A stretch of 64,000 nt of DNA, taken from the NCBI GenBank assembly GCA_013373205.1, contig JABXIG010000003.1, positions 868,001 to 932,000 of the forward strand. Direction: 5' to 3'. Source of the stretch: Methylocystaceae bacterium. Lineage in GTDB: Bacteria > Pseudomonadota > Alphaproteobacteria > Rhodospirillales > Terasakiellaceae. A program made the translations under genes and the position numbers. The first letter of the stretch is position 1. Every line of letters starts with the position of its first letter. Positions 16,711 to 24,804 of the stretch are shown here, piece after piece. The notes beneath the pieces were generated by a model. The model did no database searches, had not been told where the DNA came from, and saw nothing but the letters and a program-made list of their open reading frames with translations.

Positions 16711-18669
16711 GTGCGTTATTTGATCCTCTGTGCAGGATTGATCTTTATTTCGTTCAGTGCAGATGCAGCAAAACCTCTTTCTGATAGTGACTTTAAGGTT
16801 GCCAAGCAGGCGTTCTTGGATGCCAAGAAAAAACATTGGAAAAAAGCTTCAGCACTGGCCCTTAAGGCGGAAAACCCTTTACCTGCAAAGCTGGTTCGCT
16901 GGATGCAAATTATTGATCCGAAGAAAGATATTCCTTTTCAGGATATCGCCGCTTTTATTGCACATAACCCTGAATGGCCCCGTCAATCCGTTTTGCAAAG
17001 GCGTGCGGAAGAGGCAATGGACGAAACCATTCCAGCAAGCGCCATTCTCAAATGGTTTGCCGGACGCCAGCCTGCCAGTTCAAATGGTCATATTCTCCTT
17101 GCGGCAGCTTTGGAACAGTTAGGAAGAACTGAAGAGCTCCGTCTGCAGGTACGAAAATCTTGGCAACATGTGAATTTTGGCCGCGATCAGCAAAAACAGT
17201 TTTATAGACGTTATAAGAAGTTTCTGACGTATCAAAACCATGTTGACCGATTGGACCGTTTGTTGTGGGAGGGGCGTTATTATCCCGCAAGACGTATGCT
17301 GGCTTATGTGAAAAAAGACTGGCAGCAATTAGCCGAAGCTCGATTGAAACTACGCAAAATGCGTGGTGGAGTTGATCGTGCGATTAAAAATGTGCCTGCC
17401 AAATTCAAAGATCATCCGGGGTTATTATTCGAACGAATGAGATGGCGTCGCATAAAAGGCCGTGACGAAGGTGCGCGTGAACTTTTGTTTAAAGCTCCGC
17501 AAGTGGTCCCCTACCCTCATATATGGTGGCGCCAGCGCGCCGTCTTAGCCCGTAGTGCGGTTCGGGAGGGGTATTACAGCGAAGCTTATCGTATGGTGGT
17601 GAACCATGGTTTGGAAAAAGGCGCGCAATATGCGGATGCGGAATGGCTTGCCGGATGGATTAAGCTGCGCTTTCTTGCGGAGCCAAATATAGCCTTACAA
17701 CATTTTACCAACCTTTATGAAGCGGTGAATTACCCTATCAGTAAATCACGCGGTGCTTACTGGATTGCCCGTTCGCTTGAAGAATTAGGCAGAAAAGATG
17801 AATCAAAGACATGGTATCAGACGGCGGCGAACTTCCAGACGACTTATTATGGCCAGTTAGCCAGTGAACGCATGGGGCAGAAAGCGCAACTCACCATTAA
17901 TACAAAAGCTCAGCCCAATAGACAGGAACGTATTGTTTTCCACCAAAGTGAGCTTGTAGATGTTGTTCATTTGCTAGAAAGAATGAATGAGCGCGATTAC
18001 ATGCGTTCGTTTATTTATCAACTCAATACGATGAGTACGACAGCAGGTTGGCGCACATTGGTTGCGGAACTTGCAATTAAGGCCGGCCGGCCGGATTTAG
18101 CAGTCTATGTTGGTAAAAAAGCCTTGCGTGATGGACAAGGAGTGATTGACGCTGCTTATCCTTTGTTAGACCCCAAATTGATGAGGAAGACACCGGAGGC
18201 TGCTCTAGTTCATGGCATTATCCGTCAGGAAAGTGCTTTTTACGAGAAAGCAAAAAGCAGTGCTGGTGCGCGTGGGTTGATGCAATTGATGCCAAGAACT
18301 GCGCATCATTTGGCCAAAACAAAAAATTACAAATATTCCCGAAAAAAACTGACAACAAACCCAAAACTGAATGTTTGGCTGGGAAGTGAGTATCTGGATG
18401 ACCTGTTGAAGAAGTTCGAAGGCTCTTACGTGCTGACGTTGGCCTCTTATAATGCTGGTCCTTACCGTGCAGGGCAATGGATTAAGGAATTTGGCGATCC
18501 ACGTATCGATGATCATGATTATGTGATTGACTGGGTCGAACAAATACCATTTGACGAAACACGTAATTATGTTCAACGTGTATTAGAAAATATTCAGGTG
18601 TACAGGCACCGACTAAAAACAACAGAAATCGCTTCATCACTTGAATCAGATTTAAAAAGAAGAAAATAG
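16711..18669 (+). CDS. Soluble lytic murein transglycosylase (Slt type)
   Basis: A periplasmic enzyme that cleaves peptidoglycan glycan strands with formation of 1,6-anhydromuramic acid. The start is placed at GTG 16711, five bases after AAGGG, which gives a clean signal peptide (RYLILCAGLIFISFSADAA); an in-frame TTG at 16681 would add ten residues. A long alpha-helical superhelical region of about 450 residues leads to the C-terminal SLT domain with catalytic Glu in HGIIRQESAFY, GARGLMQLMPRTA and the substrate-groove motif ASYNAGPYRAGQW. Total length about 652 residues matches E. coli Slt70. It is followed by the dehalogenase gene after 9 bases. Confidence 0.92.
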   Translation: MRYLILCAGLIFISFSADAAKPLSDSDFKVAKQAFLDAKKKHWKKASALALKAENPLPAKLVRWMQIIDPKKDIPFQDIAAFIAHNPEWPRQSVLQRRAEEAMDETIPASAILKWFAGRQPASSNGHILLAAALEQLGRTEELRLQVRKSWQHVNFGRDQQKQFYRRYKKFLTYQNHVDRLDRLLWEGRYYPARRMLAYVKKDWQQLAEARLKLRKMRGGVDRAIKNVPAKFKDHPGLLFERMRWRRIKGRDEGARELLFKAPQVVPYPHIWWRQRAVLARSAVREGYYSEAYRMVVNHGLEKGAQYADAEWLAGWIKLRFLAEPNIALQHFTNLYEAVNYPISKSRGAYWIARSLEELGRKDESKTWYQTAANFQTTYYGQLASERMGQKAQLTINTKAQPNRQERIVFHQSELVDVVHLLERMNERDYMRSFIYQLNTMSTTAGWRTLVAELAIKAGRPDLAVYVGKKALRDGQGVIDAAYPLLDPKLMRKTPEAALVHGIIRQESAFYEKAKSSAGARGLMQLMPRTAHHLAKTKNYKYSRKKLTTNPKLNVWLGSEYLDDLLKKFEGSYVLTLASYNAGPYRAGQWIKEFGDPRIDDHDYVIDWVEQIPFDETRNYVQRVLENIQVYRHRLKTTEIASSLESDLKRRK

Positions 18670-18678
18670 AGGCTGTCT

Positions 18679-19371
18679 ATGGGAGCACCGTTAAAAAACA
18701 TTAAAGCATGTGTCTTTGATGCTTATGGGACTTTATTTGATGTTTCGGCAGCGGCAAGGCGGTGTTCTATAGAACTTGGAGAACGTTGGCTGGATTTTTC
18801 AGCCATGTGGCGGAAAAAACAACTGGAATATACCTGGCTCAGAACCCTTATGGGGGACTTTAAGGATTTCTGGCACGTTACAGGTGATGCACTGGATTTT
18901 ACGATGGATACCTACAACATCCATGATCCTGCGCTGCGCACACGTTTAATGGAACTTTATCTTAAGCTGGACACTTACCCTGAAGTCCCGAAGCTGCTTG
19001 AAAATTTGCGTGACCGGGGCATGAAAACTGTGATTTTATCTAATGGATCACGGACCATGTTAACATCTGCAGTGCGCAAGGCTGGAATTGGTCATTTGCT
19101 GGACGATGTCTTTTCTGTCGATGAAATTGAAAAATTTAAAATTCACCCCGATGTTTATCAACATGCTGTAGACAAGTTAGGGGTTGCAAAAGAAAAAATT
19201 GCATTCCAGTCAGCGAATGCGTGGGATGCAGCTGGTGCGATGGCATTTGGGTTACAGGTCGTTTGGGTTAATCGTTTTGCACAGAAAAAAGAGAAACTCG
19301 GCGTTATAAATGAGCCCAAGCATGAAATCAGATCTCTAGATCAATTTATTGGGCTGTTAGAAAGCAGTTAG
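18679..19371 (+). CDS. (S)-2-haloacid dehalogenase family protein (HAD type II)
   Basis: HAD-superfamily enzyme closest to L-2-haloacid dehalogenases, which hydrolyse 2-haloalkanoates to 2-hydroxyacids. The 230-residue protein has the nucleophile Asp14 in FDAYGTLFDV, the type-specific QLEYTWLRTLMGDF segment with the halide-binding Arg, the Ser-Asn pair in LSNGSR, the motif-III Lys in DEIEKFKIHP, and SANAWDAAGAMAFG near the C-terminus. These are dehalogenase rather than generic phosphatase signatures, but the natural substrate cannot be told. It lies between slt and an alpha/beta hydrolase in tight spacing. Confidence 0.85.
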   Translation: MGAPLKNIKACVFDAYGTLFDVSAAARRCSIELGERWLDFSAMWRKKQLEYTWLRTLMGDFKDFWHVTGDALDFTMDTYNIHDPALRTRLMELYLKLDTYPEVPKLLENLRDRGMKTVILSNGSRTMLTSAVRKAGIGHLLDDVFSVDEIEKFKIHPDVYQHAVDKLGVAKEKIAFQSANAWDAAGAMAFGLQVVWVNRFAQKKEKLGVINEPKHEIRSLDQFIGLLESS

Positions 19372-19372
19372 C

Positions 19373-20230
19373 ATGTCTTATTTTGAAAAATATATACGCT
19401 CAAGTGATGGGTTGTCTCTTTATGTGCGCGATTACAAGCCTGTTCAGGAAAGAGGCCGCCCTATTTTGTGCCTTGCAGGCCTGACCCGAAATTCCAAGGA
19501 TTTTGCTGAGATAGCACAAGAAATTTGTGAAATGGGTCGTCGGGTCGTCTGCTTGGATTATCGGGGGCGTGGTCAATCTGATTATGATGAAGATTGGAGC
19601 AATTATGACCCTAAGGTTTATGTTTCGGATATCTTTAGTATATGTACTGCCTTGAATTTGCATGGCTGTACCTTTATTGGCACGTCACTTGGTGGGTTGC
19701 TGACGATGGCTATGGCTGTTGTGGCCCCCGGGTTGGTGCATTCTGTCGTATTAAATGACGTTGGACCGGATTTAAACGAAGAAGGTTTACAAAAGATCAT
19801 CGCCTATACGCAGGATAATACACCTGTCACTAATCTGGAAGGTGCTGTGAAGAAACTGAAAAGTTACTACAGAGATGAAGAAGGCTTTGTTGATAAAGAC
19901 TGGATGGCTGTTGCTAAAAATACTTACAAGCTTGATAAAGGCCAGTATATCCCGAATTGGGATGTTAAAATCGCAGAGAATTTAAAGCTGAAAAAAAGTG
20001 AAGAAGAGCGTCACGACCTTTGGCCTTATTTCTTTGGTTTAGGAAAGAGGTCTGTGTTGGTTATTCGCGGTGCAGAATCAAATGTTTTCACGCATGAAAC
20101 TTATACCAAAATGTGTGAAAGTCTTGAGAATATTCAGGGGATTGAGATCAAGAATGTTGGTCATGCCCCTACTCTGTCTGAACCAGAGGCAGCAAAAGCA
20201 CTTTATACTTTTATAAAAAATCAGAAATAA
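19373..20230 (+). CDS. Alpha/beta hydrolase
   Basis: An alpha/beta-fold hydrolase of 285 residues without signal peptide. The oxyanion segment (CLAGLTRNSKDF), the DYRGRGQSDYD strand-turn, the nucleophile elbow GTSLGG and the C-terminal histidine in NVGHAPTLSEPE are all present; the acid residue is probably in the segment after LVIRGAESN. Family members include esterases and C-C hydrolases; the substrate is not evident. The start is one base after the dehalogenase stop, so the two are co-translated and may share a catabolic role. Confidence 0.85.
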   Translation: MSYFEKYIRSSDGLSLYVRDYKPVQERGRPILCLAGLTRNSKDFAEIAQEICEMGRRVVCLDYRGRGQSDYDEDWSNYDPKVYVSDIFSICTALNLHGCTFIGTSLGGLLTMAMAVVAPGLVHSVVLNDVGPDLNEEGLQKIIAYTQDNTPVTNLEGAVKKLKSYYRDEEGFVDKDWMAVAKNTYKLDKGQYIPNWDVKIAENLKLKKSEEERHDLWPYFFGLGKRSVLVIRGAESNVFTHETYTKMCESLENIQGIEIKNVGHAPTLSEPEAAKALYTFIKNQK

Positions 20231-20258
20231 AAAAGCCCGCAGTTTTTGCGGGCTCTTG
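20230..20258. terminator. Rho-independent terminator between convergent genes
   Basis: AGCCCGCA (20234-20241) pairs with TGCGGGCT (20247-20254) around a 5-base loop. An A-run on the left gives a good U-run for the bactofilin transcript on the minus strand; the plus-strand side is weaker (CTTGTTTCTT). Confidence 0.82.
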
Positions 20259-20262
20259 TTTC

Positions 20263-20751
20263 TTAAGCACTGGCCTTTTTGGTCGGGCTTATCTTTTCAT
20301 TACTTGTCGGGGTTGGTGCCGGAGCTTTACTTTCCGGGGTCACTTTCAAATCAGGTTTTTGACTTTTTTGGAATTCACCATCAGAAAGACGTTTGCAGTG
20401 TCCTTCCAAGAAGGCACCGGTCTCGATTGAAAGGTTGTCATGCAGGATATCGCCAACAACATGAGCGCTTTGGGCAAGGCTTACGTTTAAGGCTTTGATC
20501 TGGCCGTCGACTTTACCGTGGACGCGAATAGATTCAGCAACAATTTCACCTTCAATTAAGGCCGTTTCCCCAACCAGAAGGTCTTTGCTTTGGATATCCC
20601 CTTTTACAGTACCATCAATTTGAATTTCGCCATCGCTGATCAAATTACCGTTAATTGTCAGGTCTGCGCTTATTATTGACGGCGGCACACGTTTTTTTGG
20701 TGCAGCTGCAGAAGATTGTTGTGCTTTGTTTTTGTTACCCTTGGAAAACAT
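20263..20751 (-). CDS. Bactofilin
   Basis: Bactofilins are cytoskeletal proteins that polymerise without nucleotide and organise peptidoglycan enzymes. The 162-residue protein has a disordered basic N-terminus, a central right-handed beta-helix of about 100 residues (SADLTINGNLISDGEIQIDG and following turns with regular G-x-I/V spacing), and a Pro/Lys-rich tail. The gene overlaps the upstream M23 peptidase gene by 17 bases, the classic pairing in which the peptidase is the bactofilin partner in cell-shape control. Confidence 0.92.
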   Translation of the reverse strand: MFSKGNKNKAQQSSAAAPKKRVPPSIISADLTINGNLISDGEIQIDGTVKGDIQSKDLLVGETALIEGEIVAESIRVHGKVDGQIKALNVSLAQSAHVVGDILHDNLSIETGAFLEGHCKRLSDGEFQKSQKPDLKVTPESKAPAPTPTSNEKISPTKKASA

Positions 20752-22045
20752 TGCGTCCTGCCTTGATAAATTTATACGGGTCTACGTGTTTGCCGTTAAC
20801 GCGTACTTCGTAGTGTAAATGGGCACCAGTGCTTCTGCCTGTGTTCCCAACCAACCCGATTTTGGTTCTGAAATCGACTGTATCACCCTTTTTGACAAGG
20901 GTTTTATGTAAATGGCCGTAACGGGTTTCAATACCGTTACCATGATCGATCGCTATGAAACGACCATAATTACCTTTCCACCCGACAAACTTTACCTTAC
21001 CCGGTGCCGTTACGTAAACAGGTGATTTTTTAGAAGCTGCCATATCCAAGCCATAATGAACAGCCCACCGCTTGTTGACGGGGTCACGGCGTTTGCCAAA
21101 ACGACTGCTGATATAATAGTAATCTAAGGGTTGTGCCAAAGGAAGGGATTGTCTGATGTGTTGTAAACCTTGCCAGCGAGACAAATGGCGATCAACCATA
21201 TTAAGCTTGATTTTTTCAGCTTCCTCTGTGGCCTCACCATTTACAGTCACGGCTGCAATAAATGGTCCACCTGATGCTGTTTGGTCTTCGTCCATGTTAT
21301 TCAGCATTTCATCAGGATCAAGTCCGGCCAAGGTCATGATCTCTTCAATGTCTGAAATTTCTTCATTGGCTTTGTTGCTCACGTGCTTGATTAAATCTTC
21401 TTGAGTATGGTTTAATTTTGCCATCTCAACTTCGATTTTGCGGAGCTTTTCTTCCAGGTTTTTCTTTTGTAGGCGTGCTGTATTACGTTCGGCCAAAGCT
21501 GTTTGCAGGTCCATTTCCTTGAGGGAAAGGTCATCTTTTAGTGTATAGTTGCGATTTGCCAGTTCGCGCATGGATTCTTCGATGGACAGGAGTTGTCTGT
21601 TAAGATGTTTGCGTGCAATCTGTGCTTCTTTTCGCGCTGCTTCAGCCGTGACAAGCTTGTCTTTATTTTTGAGGGTTTCAGGATCAATGGATGCGACCAG
21701 TCTTGTATGGTTGGCTTCCAGTTCATCACTGATGTTTGTGAATTTGTTTTGATATTCGCTTACCTCGGTCAACAAGCTGCGATAGGCAACCTGGACACTG
21801 AGGATTTCTTTATCTTTGGCAATAAGCTCAGCATCATGTAAAAAATGGGTAACACTTGTATAAGTGGTCCAGCTAAGCAGTGAGAAGACACAGGCAGCGG
21901 CTGTCATTTGAAGTCGTTTTGAAATTTGGAGATATTTTAAATCACCGTCAGTACGTAAGACCAATTGACGTTCCGGAAAATATTTGTCGGTGATTTCAAT
22001 TGCCCGTTCTTTAAACGTCTTTAGTCGTGTTTCAAAATCGCTCAT
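20735..22045 (-). CDS. M23 family membrane-anchored metallopeptidase
   Basis: A probable peptidoglycan DD-endopeptidase. The start MSDFETRLKTF at 22045 follows a GGGG ribosome site; an upstream in-frame start would add 8 residues. One membrane segment at about residues 48-66 is followed by a coiled coil of about 150 residues (from about 90) and a C-terminal LytM/M23 domain. The Zn ligands are visible as the His and Asp of HYGLDMA and the HxH of GAHLHYEVRVNG. The layout (TM, coiled coil, active LytM) matches bactofilin-associated peptidases such as those of Hyphomonas. It overlaps the bactofilin gene by 17 bases. Confidence 0.92.
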   Translation of the reverse strand: MSDFETRLKTFKERAIEITDKYFPERQLVLRTDGDLKYLQISKRLQMTAAACVFSLLSWTTYTSVTHFLHDAELIAKDKEILSVQVAYRSLLTEVSEYQNKFTNISDELEANHTRLVASIDPETLKNKDKLVTAEAARKEAQIARKHLNRQLLSIEESMRELANRNYTLKDDLSLKEMDLQTALAERNTARLQKKNLEEKLRKIEVEMAKLNHTQEDLIKHVSNKANEEISDIEEIMTLAGLDPDEMLNNMDEDQTASGGPFIAAVTVNGEATEEAEKIKLNMVDRHLSRWQGLQHIRQSLPLAQPLDYYYISSRFGKRRDPVNKRWAVHYGLDMAASKKSPVYVTAPGKVKFVGWKGNYGRFIAIDHGNGIETRYGHLHKTLVKKGDTVDFRTKIGLVGNTGRSTGAHLHYEVRVNGKHVDPYKFIKAGRNVFQG

Positions 22046-22236
22046 GTGCCCCAAATGCCGTTTTTTCACAGAACCCAGAATAAAATATAGTATTCAACTA
22101 CTTAATAAAGTTTTTGTGTTCTTAGGCCTCGTCAGTATTTGACGAATTTCCCCAAAACCCAGCGCATTTATACAGTGGATTAGCGCTTAACGCTATGCCA
22201 ATAATAAAAAAAATGTAAAAACTTTTCAAATCAACC

Positions 22237-22255
22237 GCTATCACCATATGATAGC
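22237..22255 (+). promoter_or_regulatory. Palindrome upstream of pgpA
   Basis: GCTATCA (22237-22243) and TGATAGC (22249-22255) form a perfect 7-bp inverted repeat with a 5-base centre, 30 bases before the pgpA start. It may be a protein-binding site or an mRNA hairpin. A second, shorter repeat TAGCG/CGCTA lies at 22181-22195 in the same divergent region. The regulator is unknown. Confidence 0.35.
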
Positions 22256-22284
22256 ACTTAATTGAAAAGAAAGAGGAATGCAAC

Positions 22285-22782
22285 TTGTCGCCTTCAGCTC
22301 AAAATGTAAGTGTACAGTTTCTTAAAAGTCCGGCAGGCTTTTTAGCGACATGGTTTTACTCAGGTATGATGCCTTTTGCTCCGGGAACCTGGGGCTCGTT
22401 GGCAGCTCTGCCTTTTGCGTGGGGGATCCAGTATTACTGGGGCTGGGTTGGACTTAGCGTTGCAACTGTTGTGGTTTTTATCATAGGTTGGTGGGCTTCA
22501 CATGTATTTGAAAAAGAAGCGGGTGTAGAAGACCCCGGTTGTGTCGTAATTGATGAAGTTGCGGGTCAATGGCTGGTGTTGATCCCTGCCGGGCTTGATC
22601 CCCTACTCTACCTTATTGGATTTGTTCTTTTCCGTATTGTTGATATTTTCAAGCCTTGGCCGGCATGCTGGTTTGATAAAAATGTTCACGGTGGGCTGGG
22701 CATCATGTTGGATGATGTGGTCGCAGCTATATACGCAGTCATTGCGATCTATTTTCTTAATATCCAGCTTTCAGGAATGTAA
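22285..22782 (+). CDS. pgpA: Phosphatidylglycerophosphatase A
   Basis: PgpA removes phosphate from phosphatidylglycerophosphate to give phosphatidylglycerol, in the inner membrane. The 165-residue protein has the PgpA core GMMPFAPGTWGSLAALP near the start, DPGCVVIDEVAGQWL, and FRIVDIFKPWPACWFDKN, with several hydrophobic segments. Translation starts at TTG 22285, eight bases after AGAGGA; no in-frame ATG precedes the conserved core. The stop overlaps the next start as TAATG, so pgpA and pncC are coupled. Confidence 0.93.
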   Translation: MSPSAQNVSVQFLKSPAGFLATWFYSGMMPFAPGTWGSLAALPFAWGIQYYWGWVGLSVATVVVFIIGWWASHVFEKEAGVEDPGCVVIDEVAGQWLVLIPAGLDPLLYLIGFVLFRIVDIFKPWPACWFDKNVHGGLGIMLDDVVAAIYAVIAIYFLNIQLSGM

Positions 22783-23264
22783 TGATGTTTGATGAACTTG
22801 CTGAAAAAACACTTGTGACATTGCGCGCTAAAGGACTGACACTTGCAACGGCTGAATCCTGTACTGGTGGGCTTATTGCGGGGGCACTAACAGCCGTTGC
22901 CGGATCGTCAGATGTTGTTGACCGTGGATTTGTGACTTATTCAAATCAGGCAAAACAAGAAATGCTGGGTGTTTTAAAAGCTGATTTAGATAGTTACGGT
23001 GCTGTAAGCGATATTGTTGCAAGAGCCATGGCTGAGGGGGGCGTAAAAAATGCTAAAACCGATATGTGTGTAGCTGTAACAGGTATAGCTGGGCCCGGTG
23101 GTGCAACTGAAACCAAGCCTGTAGGGTTGGTTTATTTAGCCTGTGCGCGACAAGGTGTTAAAACGGTTGTTGAAAAACAGATTTTCGCAGGCAATAGAGA
23201 TGAAGTTCGAGAACAAACGGTCAAACGAGCCCTTGAGCTGGTTTTGGTTCAAGGGGATGCGTAA
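22782..23264 (+). CDS. pncC: Nicotinamide-nucleotide amidohydrolase (CinA C-terminal family)
   Basis: PncC deamidates NMN to nicotinate mononucleotide in pyridine nucleotide salvage. The 160-residue protein consists only of the CinA C-terminal domain: ATAESCTGGLIAGALTAVAG at the N-terminus (catalytic Ser region), VTYSNQAKQ, and GIAGPGGATETKPVGLVY. No N-terminal MoCF-like domain of full CinA is present. The start overlaps the pgpA stop; the 3' end overlaps the convergent ratA-like gene by 16 bases. Confidence 0.93.
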   Translation: MMFDELAEKTLVTLRAKGLTLATAESCTGGLIAGALTAVAGSSDVVDRGFVTYSNQAKQEMLGVLKADLDSYGAVSDIVARAMAEGGVKNAKTDMCVAVTGIAGPGGATETKPVGLVYLACARQGVKTVVEKQIFAGNRDEVREQTVKRALELVLVQGDA

Positions 23265-23686
23265 AGTTCAATTGCCCGCTTTTCAAAGGCTGACATCATC
23301 AACTGTACAGCTTCGTTAAAAACAGCGCCCATGACCTTTTGAAGCAAAGCTGAGCGAAATTCGAAATCAACAAAAAAGTCGATCATGCAGCCACCATCTG
23401 GTTCTGCATCAAATTTCCAGTGGCTATTTAAATACTTAAACGGACCGTTCTTATAAACGATTTTGACTTCACAGCCCGGATCAAGGGTGACTTCGGACGT
23501 ATATTTTTCTCGGATCATCTTAAAGCCAATGACCATATCAGCCAGCATATGCGTGTCTGATTCTTCACGCACACGTGTTGCCACGCACCACGGTAGAAAA
23601 TCCGGATAGGCATCCACATCAGCAACAAGGTCGTACATCTGTTGGGCGGAGTACGGGCAATATTTTTTTTCAGCGTGCGTTGGCAT
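23249..23686 (-). CDS. RatA/coenzyme Q-binding START-domain protein
   Basis: A small START/polyketide-cyclase fold protein of 145 residues, similar to RatA and mitochondrial Coq10. Visible family features are YSAQQMYDLVADVDAYPDFL, PWCVATRV, the central VTLDPGCEVKIVY strand and the C-terminal helix FNEAVQLMMSAFEKRA. In Alphaproteobacteria this gene usually lies after lipA, as here (1 base apart), which favours a ubiquinone-binding or respiratory role over the toxin function first reported for E. coli RatA. It overlaps pncC tail to tail. Confidence 0.88.
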   Translation of the reverse strand: MPTHAEKKYCPYSAQQMYDLVADVDAYPDFLPWCVATRVREESDTHMLADMVIGFKMIREKYTSEVTLDPGCEVKIVYKNGPFKYLNSHWKFDAEPDGGCMIDFFVDFEFRSALLQKVMGAVFNEAVQLMMSAFEKRAIELYASP

Positions 23687-23687
23687 G

Positions 23688-24629
23688 TTACTTCTTGGCT
23701 AGTTGTTCCTCACGTGCCGCACGCAGTTTGGCAAAATCCTGATCTGCATGATAGCTTGAACGGGTCAGAGGCGTTGAAGAAACCAGTAAAAAGCCTTTGC
23801 GTTTGGCAATTTTTGCATATTCTTCAAATTCTTCTGGCGTCACAAATCGATCAACCGGTGCGTGCTTCGGCGTAGGTGCTAAGTACTGCCCAATGGTAAG
23901 AAAGTCAACATCTGCACAGCGCATATCATCCATAACCTGTAAGACTTCTTCTTTTGTTTCACCTAATCCGACCATAATGCCAGATTTGGTAAACATATGC
24001 GGGTCCAGCTCTTTTGCTTTTTGCAGGACACGTAAGGAATAGAAATAGCGCGAACCCAACTGAACGGATGGGAAAAGGCGCGGCACGGTTTCAAGGTTGT
24101 GGTTAAACACATCCGGCTTGGCCGCAATTACATGCTCCAACGCTCCTTCTTTTCCACGAAAGTCAGGTGTTAGAATTTCAATGGTTGTTTCGGGTGACTT
24201 CTCGCGAATTCTTTCAATGCATTGCACGAATTGATCGGCCCCACCATCATCCATATCATCGCGGTCAACTGATGTGATGACAACATGTTTCGCACCCATA
24301 GTTGCCACGGAAATGGAGACATTTTCCGGCTCCATCGGATCAGCGGCGTTTGGTTTTCCTGTAATGACATTGCAGAAGGTACAGGCACGGGTACAGATTT
24401 CGCCCAGGATCATGAAAGTCGCATGTTTGCGTTCCCAGCATTCGCCAATATTCGGGCAGGAAGCCTCTTCACAAACAGTGTGGAGTTTCTTGTCACGCAT
24501 GAGTTTGCGGGTTTCATTATAGCCTTTTGACGTAGGCGCTTTTACACGAATCCATCCAGGCTTTCGCTGAATCGGGTTGTCCGGATTTTTCTGCTTTTCT
24601 GGGTGACGCAATTTAGGGGCTTCACTCAT
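23688..24629 (-). CDS. lipA: Lipoyl synthase
   Basis: LipA is a radical SAM enzyme that inserts two sulfurs into octanoyl groups on lipoyl domains. The 313-residue protein has both cluster sites: the auxiliary cluster motif [12 protein letters not shown] near residues 52-63 and the radical SAM motif CTRACTFC near residues 78-85, plus the C-terminal RSSYHAD with the cluster-ligating Ser. It lies downstream of the pyruvate dehydrogenase genes, whose E2 and E1-beta lipoyl domains are likely substrates. Confidence 0.97.
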   Translation of the reverse strand: MSEAPKLRHPEKQKNPDNPIQRKPGWIRVKAPTSKGYNETRKLMRDKKLHTVCEEASCPNIGECWERKHATFMILGEICTRACTFCNVITGKPNAADPMEPENVSISVATMGAKHVVITSVDRDDMDDGGADQFVQCIERIREKSPETTIEILTPDFRGKEGALEHVIAAKPDVFNHNLETVPRLFPSVQLGSRYFYSLRVLQKAKELDPHMFTKSGIMVGLGETKEEVLQVMDDMRCADVDFLTIGQYLAPTPKHAPVDRFVTPEEFEEYAKIAKRKGFLLVSSTPLTRSSYHADQDFAKLRAAREEQLAKK

Positions 24630-24734
24630 AATTTCATGATCCTTCTTCTTGCATGTGTTTTTACCCGTGAACAGGATTTAGTTTGGGGTATTCGGCCAAG
24701 CTATACTCAGCTTAACAATATTTTGCACTATTTA

Positions 24735-24780
24735 TTTAAAAAAAGACGAGGATGAAACATTTGCCCCCTCCCCGTCTTTG
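24735..24780 (-). terminator. Probable terminator of the pdh operon
   Basis: AAAGACG (24742-24748) and CGTCTTT (24773-24779) form the base of a stem that continues with G-C pairs; on the minus strand the hairpin is followed by seven U residues. It stands 25 bases after the lpdA stop, so lipA probably has its own promoter. Confidence 0.65.
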
Positions 24781-24804
24781 TTATTTTAGTTTCACGAAAT
24801 GTTT

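Noticed and set aside
16681-16711. TTG 16681 as start of the lytic transglycosylase
   Set aside because: GTG 16711 has AAGGG at proper spacing and gives a compact signal peptide; the longer form is still possible.
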